Source: Flavobacterium orientale
GTDB lineage: Bacteria > Bacteroidota > Bacteroidia > Flavobacteriales > Flavobacteriaceae
Length of the DNA stretch: 64,000 nt
Assembly (NCBI RefSeq): GCF_014638005.1
Contig: NZ_BMFG01000010.1
Location: 1-64,000 of the forward strand
Reading direction: 5' to 3'
The notes beneath the pieces are model-generated. The model saw only the letters and a list, made by a program, of their open reading frames with translations, had not been told where the DNA came from and did no database searches. Below are positions 1-8,582 of the stretch, in pieces (positions within the stretch are counted from its first letter, which is position 1; each line of letters opens with the position of its first letter). Both the position numbers and the translations under genes were made by a program.

Positions 1-1655
1 TTCCGCCGAAGCAAGATACGTTAGTAGTAGTGTTCGTAGAAGCTAAAGCCGTTGCCGGTTGCGTGATTGTTACACTTACGTTTGAAGTACATCCATTTGC
101 ATCTGTGATAACTGCGGTATAAGTACCGGCTATTAAATTGTTAGCTGTAAATGTAGTGCCACCATTAGACCATAAAATAGTATAAGGAGCTGTTCCACCT
201 GAAGCTGTTACTGTTGTACTACCTGTAGTTCCGCCGAAGCAAGATACGTTAGTAGTAGTGTTCGTAGAAGCTAAAGCCATTACCGGTTGCGTGATTGTTA
301 CACTTACGTTTGAAGTACATCCGTTTGCATCTGTGATAACTGCGGTATAAGTACCGGCTATTAAATTGTTAGCTGTAAATGTAGTGCCACCATTAGACCA
401 TAAAATGGTATATGGAGCTGTTCCACCTGTAGCTGTTACCGTTGTACTACCTGTAGTTCCGCCGAAGCAAGATATGTTGGTAGTAGTGTTCGTAGAAGCT
501 AAAGCCGTTGCCGGTTGCGTGATTGTTACACTTACGTTTGAAGTACATCCGTTTGCATCGGTGATCACTGCGGTATAAGTACCGGCTGCTAAATTGTTAG
601 CTGTAAATGTAGTGCCACCATTAGACCATAAAATGGTATATGGAGCTGTTCCACCTGTAGCTGTTACCGTTGTACTACCTGTAGTTCCGCCGAAGCAAGA
701 TATGTTGGTAGTAGTGTTCGTAGAAGCTAAAGCCGTTGCCGGTTGCGTGATTGTTACACTTACGTTTGAAGTACATCCGTTAGCATCTGTGATAACTGCG
801 GTATAAGTACCGGCTGCTAAATTGTTAGCTGTAAATGTAGTGCCGCCATTAGACCATAAAATGGTATAAGGAGCTGTTCCACCTGTAGCTGTTACTGTTG
901 TACTACCTGTAGTTCCGCCGAAGCAAGATATGTTAGTAGTAGTGTTCGTAGAAGCTAAAGCCGTTGCCGGTTGCGTGATTGTTACACTTACGTTTGAAGT
1001 ACATCCGTTAGCATCTGTGATAACTGCGGTATAAGTACCGGCTATTAAATTGTTAGCTGTAAATGTAGTGCCACCATTAGACCATAAAATGGTATAAGGA
1101 GCTGTTCCACCTGTAGCTGTTACTGTTGTACTACCTGTAGTTCCGCCGAAGCAAGATACGTTAGTAGTAGTGTTCGTAGAAGCTAAAGCCGTTGCCGGTT
1201 GCGTGATTGTTACACTTACGTTTGAAGTACATCCGTTTGCATCTGTGATCACTGCGGTATAAGTACCAGCTGCTAAATTGTTAGCTGTAAATGTAGTGCC
1301 ACCATTAGACCATAAAATGGTATAAGGAGCTGTTCCACCTGTAGCTGTCACTGTTGTACTACCTGTAGTTCCGCCGAAGCAAGATACGTTAGTAGTAGTG
1401 TTCGTAGAAGCTAAAGCCGTTGCCGGTTGCGTGATTGTTACACTTACGTTTGAAGTACATCCGTTAGCATCTGTGATAACTGCGGTATAAGTACCGGCTG
1501 CTAAATTGTTAGCTGTAAATGTAGTGCCGCCATTAGACCATAAAATGGTATAAGGAGCTGTTCCACCTGTAGCTGTTACTGTTGTACTACCTGTAGTTCC
1601 GCCGAAGCAAGATATGTTGGTAGTAGTGTTCGTAGAAGCTAAAGCCGTTGCCGGT
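1..1655 (-). repeat. Tandem 228-bp repeat array, subfamily A
   Basis: About 7.25 units of exactly 228 bp, with unit boundaries (TTCCGCCGAAGCAAGATA) at 1, 229, 457, 685, 913, 1141, 1369 and 1597. Units differ at only a few positions, for example GATACG or GATATG after the boundary. Each encodes a 76-residue repeat with CFGGTTGS and GGTAPYTILWSNGG. The array runs off the window start, so its copy number is unknown. Confidence 0.95.
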
Positions 1656-4600
1656 TGTGTGATTGTAGCACTTACGTTTGCTGTACATCCGTTAGCACTT
1701 GTTACAACACCTGTATAGGTTCCTGCCACTAAATTGTTTAGGGTGAAACTTGTACTTCCATTCGACCATAAGATCGTGTATGGAGAAGGTCCGCCTGTTA
1801 CTGTAGCTGTAATACTTCCGTTGTTACCTGCATAGCAAGTTACGTTGGTTTGCGTAGTCGTGGCTACTAAAGCAGTTGCAGGTTGTGTGATTGTAGCACT
1901 TACGTTTGCTGTACATCCATTAGCACTGGTTACAACACCTGTATACGTTCCTGCCACTAAATTGTTTAGGGTGAAACTTGTACTTCCATTTGACCATAAG
2001 ATCGTGTATGGAGAAGGTCCGCCTGTTACTGTAGCTGTGATACTTCCGTTGTTACCTGCATAGCAAGTTACGTTGGTTTGAGTAGTCGTTGCTACTAAAG
2101 CAGTTGCAGGTTGTGTGATTGTAGCACTTACGTTTGCTGTACATCCGTTAGCACTGGTTACAACACCTGTATAGGTTCCTGCCACTAAATTGTTTAGGGT
2201 GAAACTTGTACTTCCATTTGACCATAAGATCGTGTATGGAGAAGGTCCGCCTGTTACTGTAGCTGTAATACTTCCGTTGTTACCTGCATAGCAAGTTACG
2301 TTGGTTTGCGTAGTCGTGGCTACTAAAGCAGTTGCAGGTTGTGTGATTGTAGCACTTACGTTTGCTGTACATCCGTTAGCACTTGTTACAACACCTGTAT
2401 AGGTTCCTGCCACTAAATTGTTTAGGGTGAAACTTGTACTTCCATTTGACCATAAGATCGTGTATGGAGAAGGTCCGCCTGTTACTGTAGCTGTGATACT
2501 TCCGTTGTTACCTGCATAGCAAGTTACGTTGGTTTGAGTAGTCGTTGCTACTAAAGCAGTTGCAGGTTGTGTGATTGTAGCACTTACGTTTGCTGTACAT
2601 CCGTTAGCACTTGTTACAACACCTGTATAGGTTCCTGCCACTAAATTGTTTAGGGTGAAACTTGTACTTCCATTCGACCATAAGATCGTGTATGGAGAAG
2701 GTCCGCCTGTTACTGTAGCTGTGATACTTCCGTTGTTACCTGCGAAGCAAGTTACGTTGGTTTGCGTAGTCGTGGCTACTAAAGCAGTTGCAGGTTGTGT
2801 GATTGTAGCACTTACGTTTGCTGTACATCCATTAGCACTTGTTACAACACCTGTATAGGTTCCTGCCACTAAATTGTTTAGGGTGAAACTAGTACTTCCA
2901 TTCGACCATAAGATCGTGTATGGAGAAGGTCCGCCTGTTACTGTAGCTGTGATACTTCCGTTGTTACCTGCGAAGCAAGTTACGTTGGTTTGCGTAGTCG
3001 TGGCTACTAAAGCAGTTGCAGGTTGTGTGATTGTAGCACTTACGTTTGCTGTACATCCATTAGCACTTGTTACAACACCTGTATACGTTCCTGCCACTAA
3101 ATTGTTTAGGGTGAAACTAGTACTTCCATTCGACCATAAGATCGTGTATGGAGAAGGTCCGCCTGTTACTGTAGCTGTAATACTTCCGTTGTTACCTGCA
3201 TAGCAAGTTACGTTGGTTTGAGTAGTTGTTGCTACTAAAGCAGTTGCAGGTTGTGTGATTGTAGCACTTACGTTTGCTGTACATCCATTAGCACTTGTTA
3301 CAACACCTGTATACGTTCCTGCCACTAAATTGTTTAGGGTGAAACTTGTACTTCCATTTGACCATAAGATCGTGTATGGAGAAGGTCCGCCTGTTACTGT
3401 AGCTGTGATACTTCCGTTGTTACCTGCGAAGCAAGTTACGTTGGTTTGCGTAGTCGTGGCTACTAAAATCGAAACACTATCAATAGTTACCGTTCCATTT
3501 GTCAAACAACCGTTAGCATCAGTAACAACATACGTATACGTTCCTGCTGTTAAATTATTCAGCGTAAAATTGGTACTTCCGTTTGACCATAAAATGGTAT
3601 AAGGTAAAGTACCGCCTGAAGCAGTAACTGTTGCCGTTGCGTCATTATTCACGCAAGTAAGAGCAGTACTAGTAACCGTACTTGCTAAAACCGGAACAGA
3701 AAGCACAATTACAGAACCATTAGCCGTACAACCACTGGCATCTGTTAACACATACGTGTAAGTCCCGCCTGTTAAACCATCAATAGTGAAAGTTGTTGCT
3801 CCGTTCGACCAAAGAATGGTGTAAGGTGCTGTTCCACCTGTTGGTGTTGTAACTATAAATCCACTATTCCCGGTACAACAAGTTGCATGAGTTGGTGTGG
3901 TTGTAACTACTAAAACAGGAGGTTGCGAGATAGTGAAGGTGCTCGTCGCACTTGCAATTTGACCTTGTGAGTCAGTCACTGTAACCGTATACGTTCCGGC
4001 CGCTAAGCCTGTGAAAGTAACCGATTGCTGCGAACTTGTTTGCGTCATTCCATTAGATAAAGTGTAGGTAAACGGTGCCGTTCCTTCGGTAACCGTTACA
4101 ATTGCTTCACCGGTAAGATCTCCATAACAAAGCAGATCTGAGATAATAACTGAAATTGCGATTTCAGTTGAAGCACAAGCTAAAAATCCCTGATTCGTTG
4201 AACCACCAACATAGTTTTCATTAATGGCCGTAGCCGTGCTATTAAAAGCTGAAAACGAATAGCCTGTTTGTGTACCGCCAATAGCGGCATTAGCCAGTGC
4301 CAGAAATTCGGTCACCGTCATCCCTGCAAACGTGCCACTTGTGATCACTAAACTTCCAAACGATTGGGTGTTTGAAGAAAAATTAGGATCATAAGCGTCA
4401 AATCCAACAGATAATGTCAGTGCCACCAATTGTCCGGCTAACACATTTTTGTAATTTCCGCCCGGATCGACCATTGTGCCTACATTTAAGGCTCTGGGCT
4501 GTGTGCCGGATGGCAAGAACTCTTCTACCGCAGTGGAAGAAGTCAATGTCAAAGAATTTGCTGTGCCACCAATGGTTACACCATTAGGAAACGCCGCATT

Positions 4601-4759
4601 AAAATTGGCGTCGCGATAGCAGCCGGGATTCCCTCCATTGCATTGGGTCCCATATCCTCCCATTGTAAAGGTGGTAAAGCCGTTACAATTTTGTGCGGAA
4701 GATTGCAAAATTCCAAAAAACATACTTACAAGTAAGTAGCAAATTAATTTTGTTTTCAT
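1..4759 (-). CDS. SprB-repeat cell-surface adhesin, 5' part (continues past window start)
   Basis: The reverse strand is open from an ATG at 4759 to the window edge, giving at least 1586 residues, so the C-terminus is missing. The protein starts with a signal peptide ending in SSAQN. About 200 residues of unique sequence follow, containing several Cys (NCNGF, TQCNGG, PGCYRD). The rest is tandem 76-residue units of the SprB-repeat type: a Cys near the unit start (CFGG or CYAG), a GGTAPYTILWSNG core, AGTYT, and a second Cys in NGC. Nearest the N-terminus are divergent units (about 3467-4150); beyond them are two arrays of near-identical units. SprB-type proteins are large surface adhesins exported by type IX secretion and moved by the gliding machinery. 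That role, and a C-terminal sorting domain outside the window, are inferred. Short forward-strand ORFs here are shadows of the repeat. Confidence 0.9.
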   Translation of the reverse strand, partial: MKTKLICYLLVSMFFGILQSSAQNCNGFTTFTMGGYGTQCNGGNPGCYRDANFNAAFPNGVTIGGTANSLTLTSSTAVEEFLPSGTQPRALNVGTMVDPGGNYKNVLAGQLVALTLSVGFDAYDPNFSSNTQSFGSLVITSGTFAGMTVTEFLALANAAIGGTQTGYSFSAFNSTATAINENYVGGSTNQGFLACASTEIAISVIISDLLCYGDLTGEAIVTVTEGTAPFTYTLSNGMTQTSSQQSVTFTGLAAGTYTVTVTDSQGQIASATSTFTISQPPVLVVTTTPTHATCCTGNSGFIVTTPTGGTAPYTILWSNGATTFTIDGLTGGTYTYVLTDASGCTANGSVIVLSVPVLASTVTSTALTCVNNDATATVTASGGTLPYTILWSNGSTNFTLNNLTAGTYTYVVTDANGCLTNGTVTIDSVSILVATTTQTNVTCFAGNNGSITATVTGGPSPYTILWSNGSTSFTLNNLVAGTYTGVVTSANGCTANVSATITQPATALVATTTQTNVTCYAGNNGSITATVTGGPSPYTILWSNGSTSFTLNNLVAGTYTGVVTSANGCTANVSATITQPATALVATTTQTNVTCFAGNNGSITATVTGGPSPYTILWSNGSTSFTLNNLVAGTYTGVVTSANGCTANVSATITQPATALVATTTQTNVTCFAGNNGSITATVTGGPSPYTILWSNGSTSFTLNNLVAGTYTGVVTSANGCTANVSATITQPATALVATTTQTNVTCYAGNNGSITATVTGGPSPYTILWSNGSTSFTLNNLVAGTYTGVVTSANGCTANVSATITQPATALVATTTQTNVTCYAGNNGSITATVTGGPSPYTILWSNGSTSFTLNNLVAGTYTGVVTSANGCTANVSATITQPATALVATTTQTNVTCYAGNNGSITATVTGGPSPYTILWSNGSTSFTLNNLVAGTYTGVVTSANGCTANVSATITQPATALVATTTQTNVTCYAGNNGSITATVTGGPSPYTILWSNGSTSFTLNNLVAGTYTGVVTSANGCTANVSATITQPATALASTNTTTNISCFGGTTGSTTVTATGGTAPYTILWSNGGTTFTANNLAAGTYTAVITDANGCTSNVSVTITQPATALASTNTTTNVSCFGGTTGSTTVTATGGTAPYTILWSNGGTTFTANNLAAGTYTAVITDANGCTSNVSVTITQPATALASTNTTTNVSCFGGTTGSTTVTATGGTAPYTILWSNGGTTFTANNLIAGTYTAVITDANGCTSNVSVTITQPATALASTNTTTNISCFGGTTGSTTVTATGGTAPYTILWSNGGTTFTANNLAAGTYTAVITDANGCTSNVSVTITQPATALASTNTTTNISCFGGTTGSTTVTATGGTAPYTILWSNGGTTFTANNLAAGTYTAVITDANGCTSNVSVTITQPATALASTNTTTNISCFGGTTGSTTVTATGGTAPYTILWSNGGTTFTANNLIAGTYTAVITDANGCTSNVSVTITQPVMALASTNTTTNVSCFGGTTGSTTVTASGGTAPYTILWSNGGTTFTANNLIAGTYTAVITDANGCTSNVSVTITQPATALASTNTTTNVSCFGG
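1656..3466 (-). repeat. Tandem 228-bp repeat array, subfamily B
   Basis: About eight units with the same 228-bp period as array A but a different homogenised sequence (C[YF]AGNNGS, GGPSPYTILWSNG). The switch from A to B falls inside one unit at about 1655. Linked single-base variants (GTAATA/GTGATA, TTTGCG/TTTGAG, CATAGC/CGAAGC) alternate in the first four units, indicating duplication of a 456-bp dimer. Two further divergent units follow at about 3467-3930. Confidence 0.95.
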
Positions 4760-4779
4760 ACATAAACATTTAGAATTAA

Positions 4780-4802
4780 AAAATATTGACGATCAATATT
4801 TT
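4780..4802 (-). promoter_or_regulatory. Perfect 10-bp inverted repeat in the adhesin leader
   Basis: AAAATATTGA, a CGA spacer, then TCAATATTTT form a perfect inverted repeat 20 bp upstream of the adhesin ATG. It is too AT-rich and has too short a loop to be a convincing terminator. An operator for a dimeric regulator is the natural reading, but that is inferred from symmetry and position only. Confidence 0.5.
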
Positions 4803-5235
4803 CAGTTTTGTAGTCTCCTTTTTTATTAAAAAGAATGTACCATCGACAAAATATACTTAAGTAGGTCATCCGTATAAATGGTACTTGGCACATCCTTTCC
4901 TATTACAATACAATAAAGGATTACAAGTAAGAGAGCTACCGTACAAAATTAGAAGCCTGCTGTATTATAATTATTTGGAATGGTTGCATGATTGTTTGAT
5001 GTTGGGAATTAGAATGAGTGAATAGTGATTAGTGAATAGTCCAAAAACTATGGAGCGTAATTAATCACCCTATTATTTTTGGTGGACATTTGCCAAAAAG
5101 AAGGTGCTACGTTTTGGATTTTTTAGCACGAAGTTGCCGGTTAGCAGGGCGGTTTTGAATGATGGAAGATTAGAAAAAGAATTCAGCCAGTAGAAAATTG
5201 GAAGAAAAATAGGTGCAGAATTCATTTCTGATGCG
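4803..5235. other. Intergenic region, no gene seen
   Basis: AT-rich stretch between the adhesin start and the 76-residue gene. It contains short imperfect GATTAGTGAATAG-like microrepeats near 5015-5045. A loose match to a minus-strand -7 box (TATATTTTG in reverse complement, near 4848-4856) lies upstream of the adhesin, without a recognisable -33 box. No coding pattern or RNA was recognised. Confidence 0.4.
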
Positions 5236-5466
5236 TTATAAAATATCGCCTTCTCCGTTTCCTTTATTTTTCATAAGATTTAATCCGTAGGTGTAATTTG
5301 TGGAGAGGATTACATCGTTACAATCAAAGTGTTTGATTGTTCCATCTTCTACTAATGCAACAACCCAGCAGGTGTTTTGATGCATGCCGTAATCAATGAT
5401 GAATAAGGCCTGTCCACTACCCATTGGGGTTTCTACAAGGATTGACGGTTTTAATTGGAGAATCAT
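5236..5466 (-). CDS. Small conserved-looking hypothetical protein (76 aa)
   Basis: A 76-residue ORF with an ATG start and no signal peptide or membrane segment. It has short hydrophobic and strand-like stretches (QALFIIDYGMHQNTCWVVALVEDG) and an acidic, polar tail. The composition looks like a real small soluble protein, perhaps an SH3-like barrel, but the family is not recognised and no function can be assigned. It lies upstream of nothing obvious on its strand and is flanked by repetitive intergenic DNA. Confidence 0.5.
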   Translation of the reverse strand: MILQLKPSILVETPMGSGQALFIIDYGMHQNTCWVVALVEDGTIKHFDCNDVILSTNYTYGLNLMKNKGNGEGDIL

Positions 5467-5504
5467 TCTTGGGGAAGTTAGGTTGTTCGAGTATTAGATT
5501 ATTA

Positions 5505-5560
5505 GATTTTTGGATTTTTGGATTTTTGGATTTTTGGATTTTTGGATTTTTGGATTTTTT
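5505..5560. repeat. 8-bp tandem repeat (GATTTTTG)n
   Basis: Six exact head-to-tail copies of GATTTTTG at 5505-5552, followed by a seventh with one extra T. It lies between the 76-residue gene and the end of the SDR gene. Related GATTGTTGGATT sequences occur near 7840, 13920 and 24820, so the motif is a recurring intergenic filler. It could vary in copy number by slippage, but it is not placed to phase-vary a coding frame. Confidence 0.9.
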
Positions 5561-5630
5561 GGCCACAATCGGGCTATCGGGAGACCGATTATTCTAATTA
5601 AAAAAATAGTGAAATAATAATTAAAGTTCG

Positions 5631-6392
5631 TTACAAAACGATATAGCCACCCCCTATTTCGATGATATTTCCGGTGGCGAAAGAACTGTCTGCACAGGAA
5701 AGAAAAATAAAGCTGTTAATTATTTGTTCTGCCTTATCTGTTCGAGTCATGGGTACAGCTTTGTTAACGTGTTGTTTCACTTCTTCCAAGCCGGTAATAC
5801 CTCCTTTTGCTTGTGGTGGTGTATCAAAAAAACCGGGACAAATTGAGTTAAGCCGTATTCCTAACGTAGCAAATTCCAAGGCGGAAGTAAGTGTAAGTCC
5901 CATAACTCCTTGATTTGCTGCCACACCTTGTGGTGACGATTCAAAACCCATCGTACCAAAAATGGCGGCCATGTTAACGATAACACCATTTTTTTGTTTG
6001 GCCATTTGCGTTAATTCCTGTTGCATGACATAGTGTACGCCATTCAGGTTACTATCCACTACTTTTAACCATGCCTTTTCGGCAACTTCACCTACTTTGT
6101 TGGGTTTACCTCTAAAAACCGTATTGTTCAACGCTACATCAAGTGACCCAAAAACACGAATGGTTGCTTCAATAGCCGCTTGTACCTCAGCTTCAACAGA
6201 CACATCACAATCAATAAAAATAGCTTTGGGGTTGTCCTCTTTTATTTCTTCCATGGCTCTGTCTACGTTTACTGATTTCCTAGCTGCCACTACTATATTT
6301 GCCCCTTCTTTTGCAGCAGCAATCGCACAAGCTTTTCCTATAACGGATAAACCACCTGTGATGAAAAGGGTTTTGTTTTGGAGTTTTTTCAT
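5631..6392 (-). CDS. SDR-family protein lacking the catalytic S-Y-K residues
   Basis: A 253-residue Rossmann-fold protein of the short-chain dehydrogenase/reductase family. The N-terminal nucleotide motif is recognisable but altered (TGGLSVIG, where TGxxxGIG is usual). DCDVS fits the usual DVS position, and LNNTVF stands where LNNAG is usual. The active site is degenerate: NMAA replaces NxxS, and GVAANQGVMGLT stands where YxxxK is expected, so the Ser, Tyr and Lys are all absent. The C-terminal half retains family features (LNSICPGFFDTP, FLSCADSSFATGNIIEIGGGY). It may bind NAD(P) or act as a non-enzymatic partner. It lies 101 bp downstream of the DUF892 gene, in the same orientation as the stress-like genes upstream. 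Confidence 0.85.
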   Translation of the reverse strand: MKKLQNKTLFITGGLSVIGKACAIAAAKEGANIVVAARKSVNVDRAMEEIKEDNPKAIFIDCDVSVEAEVQAAIEATIRVFGSLDVALNNTVFRGKPNKVGEVAEKAWLKVVDSNLNGVHYVMQQELTQMAKQKNGVIVNMAAIFGTMGFESSPQGVAANQGVMGLTLTSALEFATLGIRLNSICPGFFDTPPQAKGGITGLEEVKQHVNKAVPMTRTDKAEQIINSFIFLSCADSSFATGNIIEIGGGYIVL

Positions 6393-6493
6393 GAGTTAGA
6401 AGGGATTAGTGATTAGAAATTAGTGATTAGTAATTAGTCGAGTCAGTGAGGTTTAGCAGAAGGGTTTTATATTTGGTGGTTGGGTTTTTGTTT

Positions 6494-7033
6494 TTATGTG
6501 GTTGTTTCCGTTTGGATGAATGCACCGGAGACCTCAGCGAGTTTTTTGTCAGTCGTTTTTTCTTCATAAAGCGTTACTAATAACAGTTCCGCTGCTTCGT
6601 TGAGTCCTAATGTTTCAGCAAATTGGTATAAGGTGCTGTAGGCCGCTATTTCGTAGTGTATTATTTTTTGAGTGGACGCAACAATGCGTGCATCTTTCAT
6701 GGCTCCGGGTTCGCAAGATGCAATGCGTTTTCCAACTTCTGCAATTAAACCTTCCATTGCCTCACATAATTTCACTTCCACTTTTTTATCGATACTTCGA
6801 TAGATGACTGCCAAACGGTCTACTTGTTGGTAGGTTTCTTCCAAATGATTCATCAGTACTTCAATCAATTCTACTGAGGTGGCATTTTGTATCCACAGCG
6901 GAATTTCTTTTATCAATGCTTTTTCAGCCCAAAAGATATCCTTTAAGCCTTCTTCAAACAGTTGCATCAATTGTGATGTTTTCCCACTTGTGGTAGTTGG
7001 AATTTTATAGTTGGTGTTAAAATAATTTTCCAT
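6494..7033 (-). CDS. DUF892 (YciE/YciF-type) ferritin-like protein
   Basis: A 179-residue all-helical protein. The start (LFEEGLKDIFWAEKAL) and the pattern of Glu and His in four helices (HLEETYQQVDRL, IIHYEIAAYSTL, TLYEEK) match the YciE/YciF (DUF892) family, a ferritin-like four-helix bundle linked to stress responses in other bacteria. The Glu/His residues are those expected to bind a di-iron centre, though the function of the family is poorly defined. Neighbours on the same strand are a tiny lipoprotein and a hydrophilic protein, a grouping suggestive of a general-stress operon. Confidence 0.85.
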   Translation of the reverse strand: MENYFNTNYKIPTTTSGKTSQLMQLFEEGLKDIFWAEKALIKEIPLWIQNATSVELIEVLMNHLEETYQQVDRLAVIYRSIDKKVEVKLCEAMEGLIAEVGKRIASCEPGAMKDARIVASTQKIIHYEIAAYSTLYQFAETLGLNEAAELLLVTLYEEKTTDKKLAEVSGAFIQTETTT

Positions 7034-7066
7034 TTCGTTTGTCCTTAATGACTTTTTTTTACTTTA

Positions 7067-7243
7067 TTACTTATTTCTTCTTGATCTCATGACTACATAA
7101 GCGATGACTACTATGATTGCGATGACAAAAAAAATCCCGACACCCATTCCGGCTTTAAATATGCCAACTATGGCATCACACGAACTCATAACAGTCACCA
7201 ACATAAGCATCGCCGCTGTTTTATAAAAGGCATTTTGTTTCAT
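7067..7243 (-). CDS. Small lipoprotein with one membrane segment (58 aa)
   Basis: The start is taken at the internal Met (MKQNAFYK) because this places a lipoprotein signal peptide with an MSSCD lipobox correctly; the longer reading adds an implausible KVCFQYKNKY leader. After the Cys there is a glycine-containing hydrophobic helix (GVGIFFVIAIIVVIAYVV) and a basic MRSRRNK tail. It is a small envelope protein of unknown function, located directly upstream of the DUF892 gene and probably cotranscribed with it. Confidence 0.65.
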   Translation of the reverse strand: MKQNAFYKTAAMLMLVTVMSSCDAIVGIFKAGMGVGIFFVIAIIVVIAYVVMRSRRNK

Positions 7244-7370
7244 TGTGTATTTATTTTTGTATTGAAAACAAACCTTCTGCCGGAACAAAAGGTTTGTTTT
7301 AAAAGGTATTGGACAACCCCTACTTTATTTGTTTCTTTCAGATTTAGTTAGAGCGGGTTGTTCTTTTTAC

Positions 7371-7643
7371 TTAACGCTTTTTGTTGGTTTCTTCTTTTTC
7401 TTGTTTTTCGTTATCGCGTTTATTAGTACCGCGATTGTCATTGTTTCCCTTGTCGTTTTCTTGTTTGCCGGTAGCCTTAACATTATTCCCTCTGTTATCT
7501 GACTCTTCTTTCTCCGATTCCCGTCTTTTTTTGTCATCCGTTTGATCTGATTTACCCGGTGTTCTGCCTAAATCCTTTTCTGCTGCTCCTCTTGACTTGC
7601 CATCATTTTGCTGATTGCGATTGTCGTTTTGATTTTTTTCCAT
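7371..7643 (-). CDS. Highly hydrophilic low-complexity protein (90 aa)
   Basis: The whole protein consists of Lys, Glu, Asp, Asn, Gln, Arg, Gly and Ser, with no hydrophobic core and no Cys, Trp or Tyr. This is the composition of an intrinsically disordered, hydrophilin-like protein. Segments such as AAEKDLGRTPGKSDQTDD recall small stress proteins of Bacteroidota. The ORF starts with ATG and heads the minus-strand group leading into the lipoprotein, DUF892 and SDR genes. A role in desiccation or osmotic stress is inferred from composition and neighbours only. Confidence 0.6.
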   Translation of the reverse strand: MEKNQNDNRNQQNDGKSRGAAEKDLGRTPGKSDQTDDKKRRESEKEESDNRGNNVKATGKQENDKGNNDNRGTNKRDNEKQEKEETNKKR

Positions 7644-7920
7644 GTTAATGCGAATTAAATTATAGCTGAATTGCTAGAATGTAAAGATTGGCATATTGGC
7701 CTGATTTAGTGTAACATAATTTTTGGGAAGACTTGCATTATTTTGAGGTGAGGGGATTTTTTTGGAGCTTTGCTCTTTTTTGTTTCACAGCGGTGCACAA
7801 GATTTTGCCACTAAGCAAAGAAGGCACTAAGTGTTGGATTGTTCGATTGTTGGATTCTTCGATTTTTGAGATGACGAAGATGAGAAAAGAGAAGTACCGG
7901 TAGTTAGAAAATGGAAAGAT

Positions 7921-8481
7921 TTACAACTCTTCCAATCCGGTTCTTCGGAAGGTTTTCATGGCTTTGAAGAAGGATGGCGTGATGCCGGTTACTTTTTTGA
8001 ATTGATTGGAAAGGTGTGACGTACCGCTATAATTCATTTTATAGGCAATTTCTTTAATGGTCAATTCATCATAAATGAGAAGCTCTTTTACTTTTTCAAT
8101 GCGATGCACCATGATGTATTGTTCGATAGTAATACCTTTTGTCTGCGAGAATACATTAGACATATAGGTATAATCCATATTTAATTTTTCACTCAAATAA
8201 TCGGAAAAATTGGTACGAGGTAATTCTTCAGCATAGTGAATCATTTCGATCACTACATTTTTTATTTTTTCAACCAATTGTGTTTTTTTATCGTCAATGA
8301 GGTCAAGTCCCATTTCAATCAAAGCCAATTTGAATTGACTGAGTTTTTCCGGTGACATATTGCCAACAATATGCACTTCGCCTAATTCAACAATGGTGTA
8401 TTTGAGTTCGAGTTTATCCAACTCATACTTCACCATCATCTTGCAGCGTAAGCTTACCATATTTCGTATAAATAATCTCAT
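7921..8481 (-). CDS. AraC-type regulator with degenerate HMA-like N-terminal domain
   Basis: A 186-residue protein. The C-terminal ~100 residues form an AraC-type DNA-binding domain (IEKVKELLIYDELTIKEIA, then NQFKKVTGITPSFFK). The first ~70 residues read like a beta-alpha-beta-beta-alpha-beta HMA fold, but the metal site is NMVSLRC: the first Cys of CxxC is Ser. The copper-island paralogue (18952-19512) keeps MVCSRC and aligns along its whole length. This copy may therefore sense something other than copper or be constitutive. It is the last gene of the minus-strand signalling block, about 100 bp after the response regulator. An obvious target is the stress block further downstream, but that is inference. 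Confidence 0.85.
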   Translation of the reverse strand: MRLFIRNMVSLRCKMMVKYELDKLELKYTIVELGEVHIVGNMSPEKLSQFKLALIEMGLDLIDDKKTQLVEKIKNVVIEMIHYAEELPRTNFSDYLSEKLNMDYTYMSNVFSQTKGITIEQYIMVHRIEKVKELLIYDELTIKEIAYKMNYSGTSHLSNQFKKVTGITPSFFKAMKTFRRTGLEEL

Positions 8482-8582
8482 TATGTCTTAATGGTTAGGT
8501 AGTATATTCTTATTTTAAATAGCCAAAAATTTACTACGCTTTTTTGATTTCCTCTTCTTCCTTATTTAGTAACGTAACTCCT

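Noticed and set aside
1-3466. CRISPR-like or satellite DNA
   Set aside because: The 228-bp units have no spacers and are in one coding frame with a conserved protein motif, so this is a coding repeat.
366-3602. Several forward-strand ORFs of 70-115 residues
   Set aside because: They are shadows of the minus-strand 228-bp repeats; their period and near-identity follow the adhesin frame exactly.
5505-5560. Phase-variation switch by 8-bp repeat slippage
   Set aside because: The repeat is between genes and not in a coding frame or between identifiable promoter boxes.
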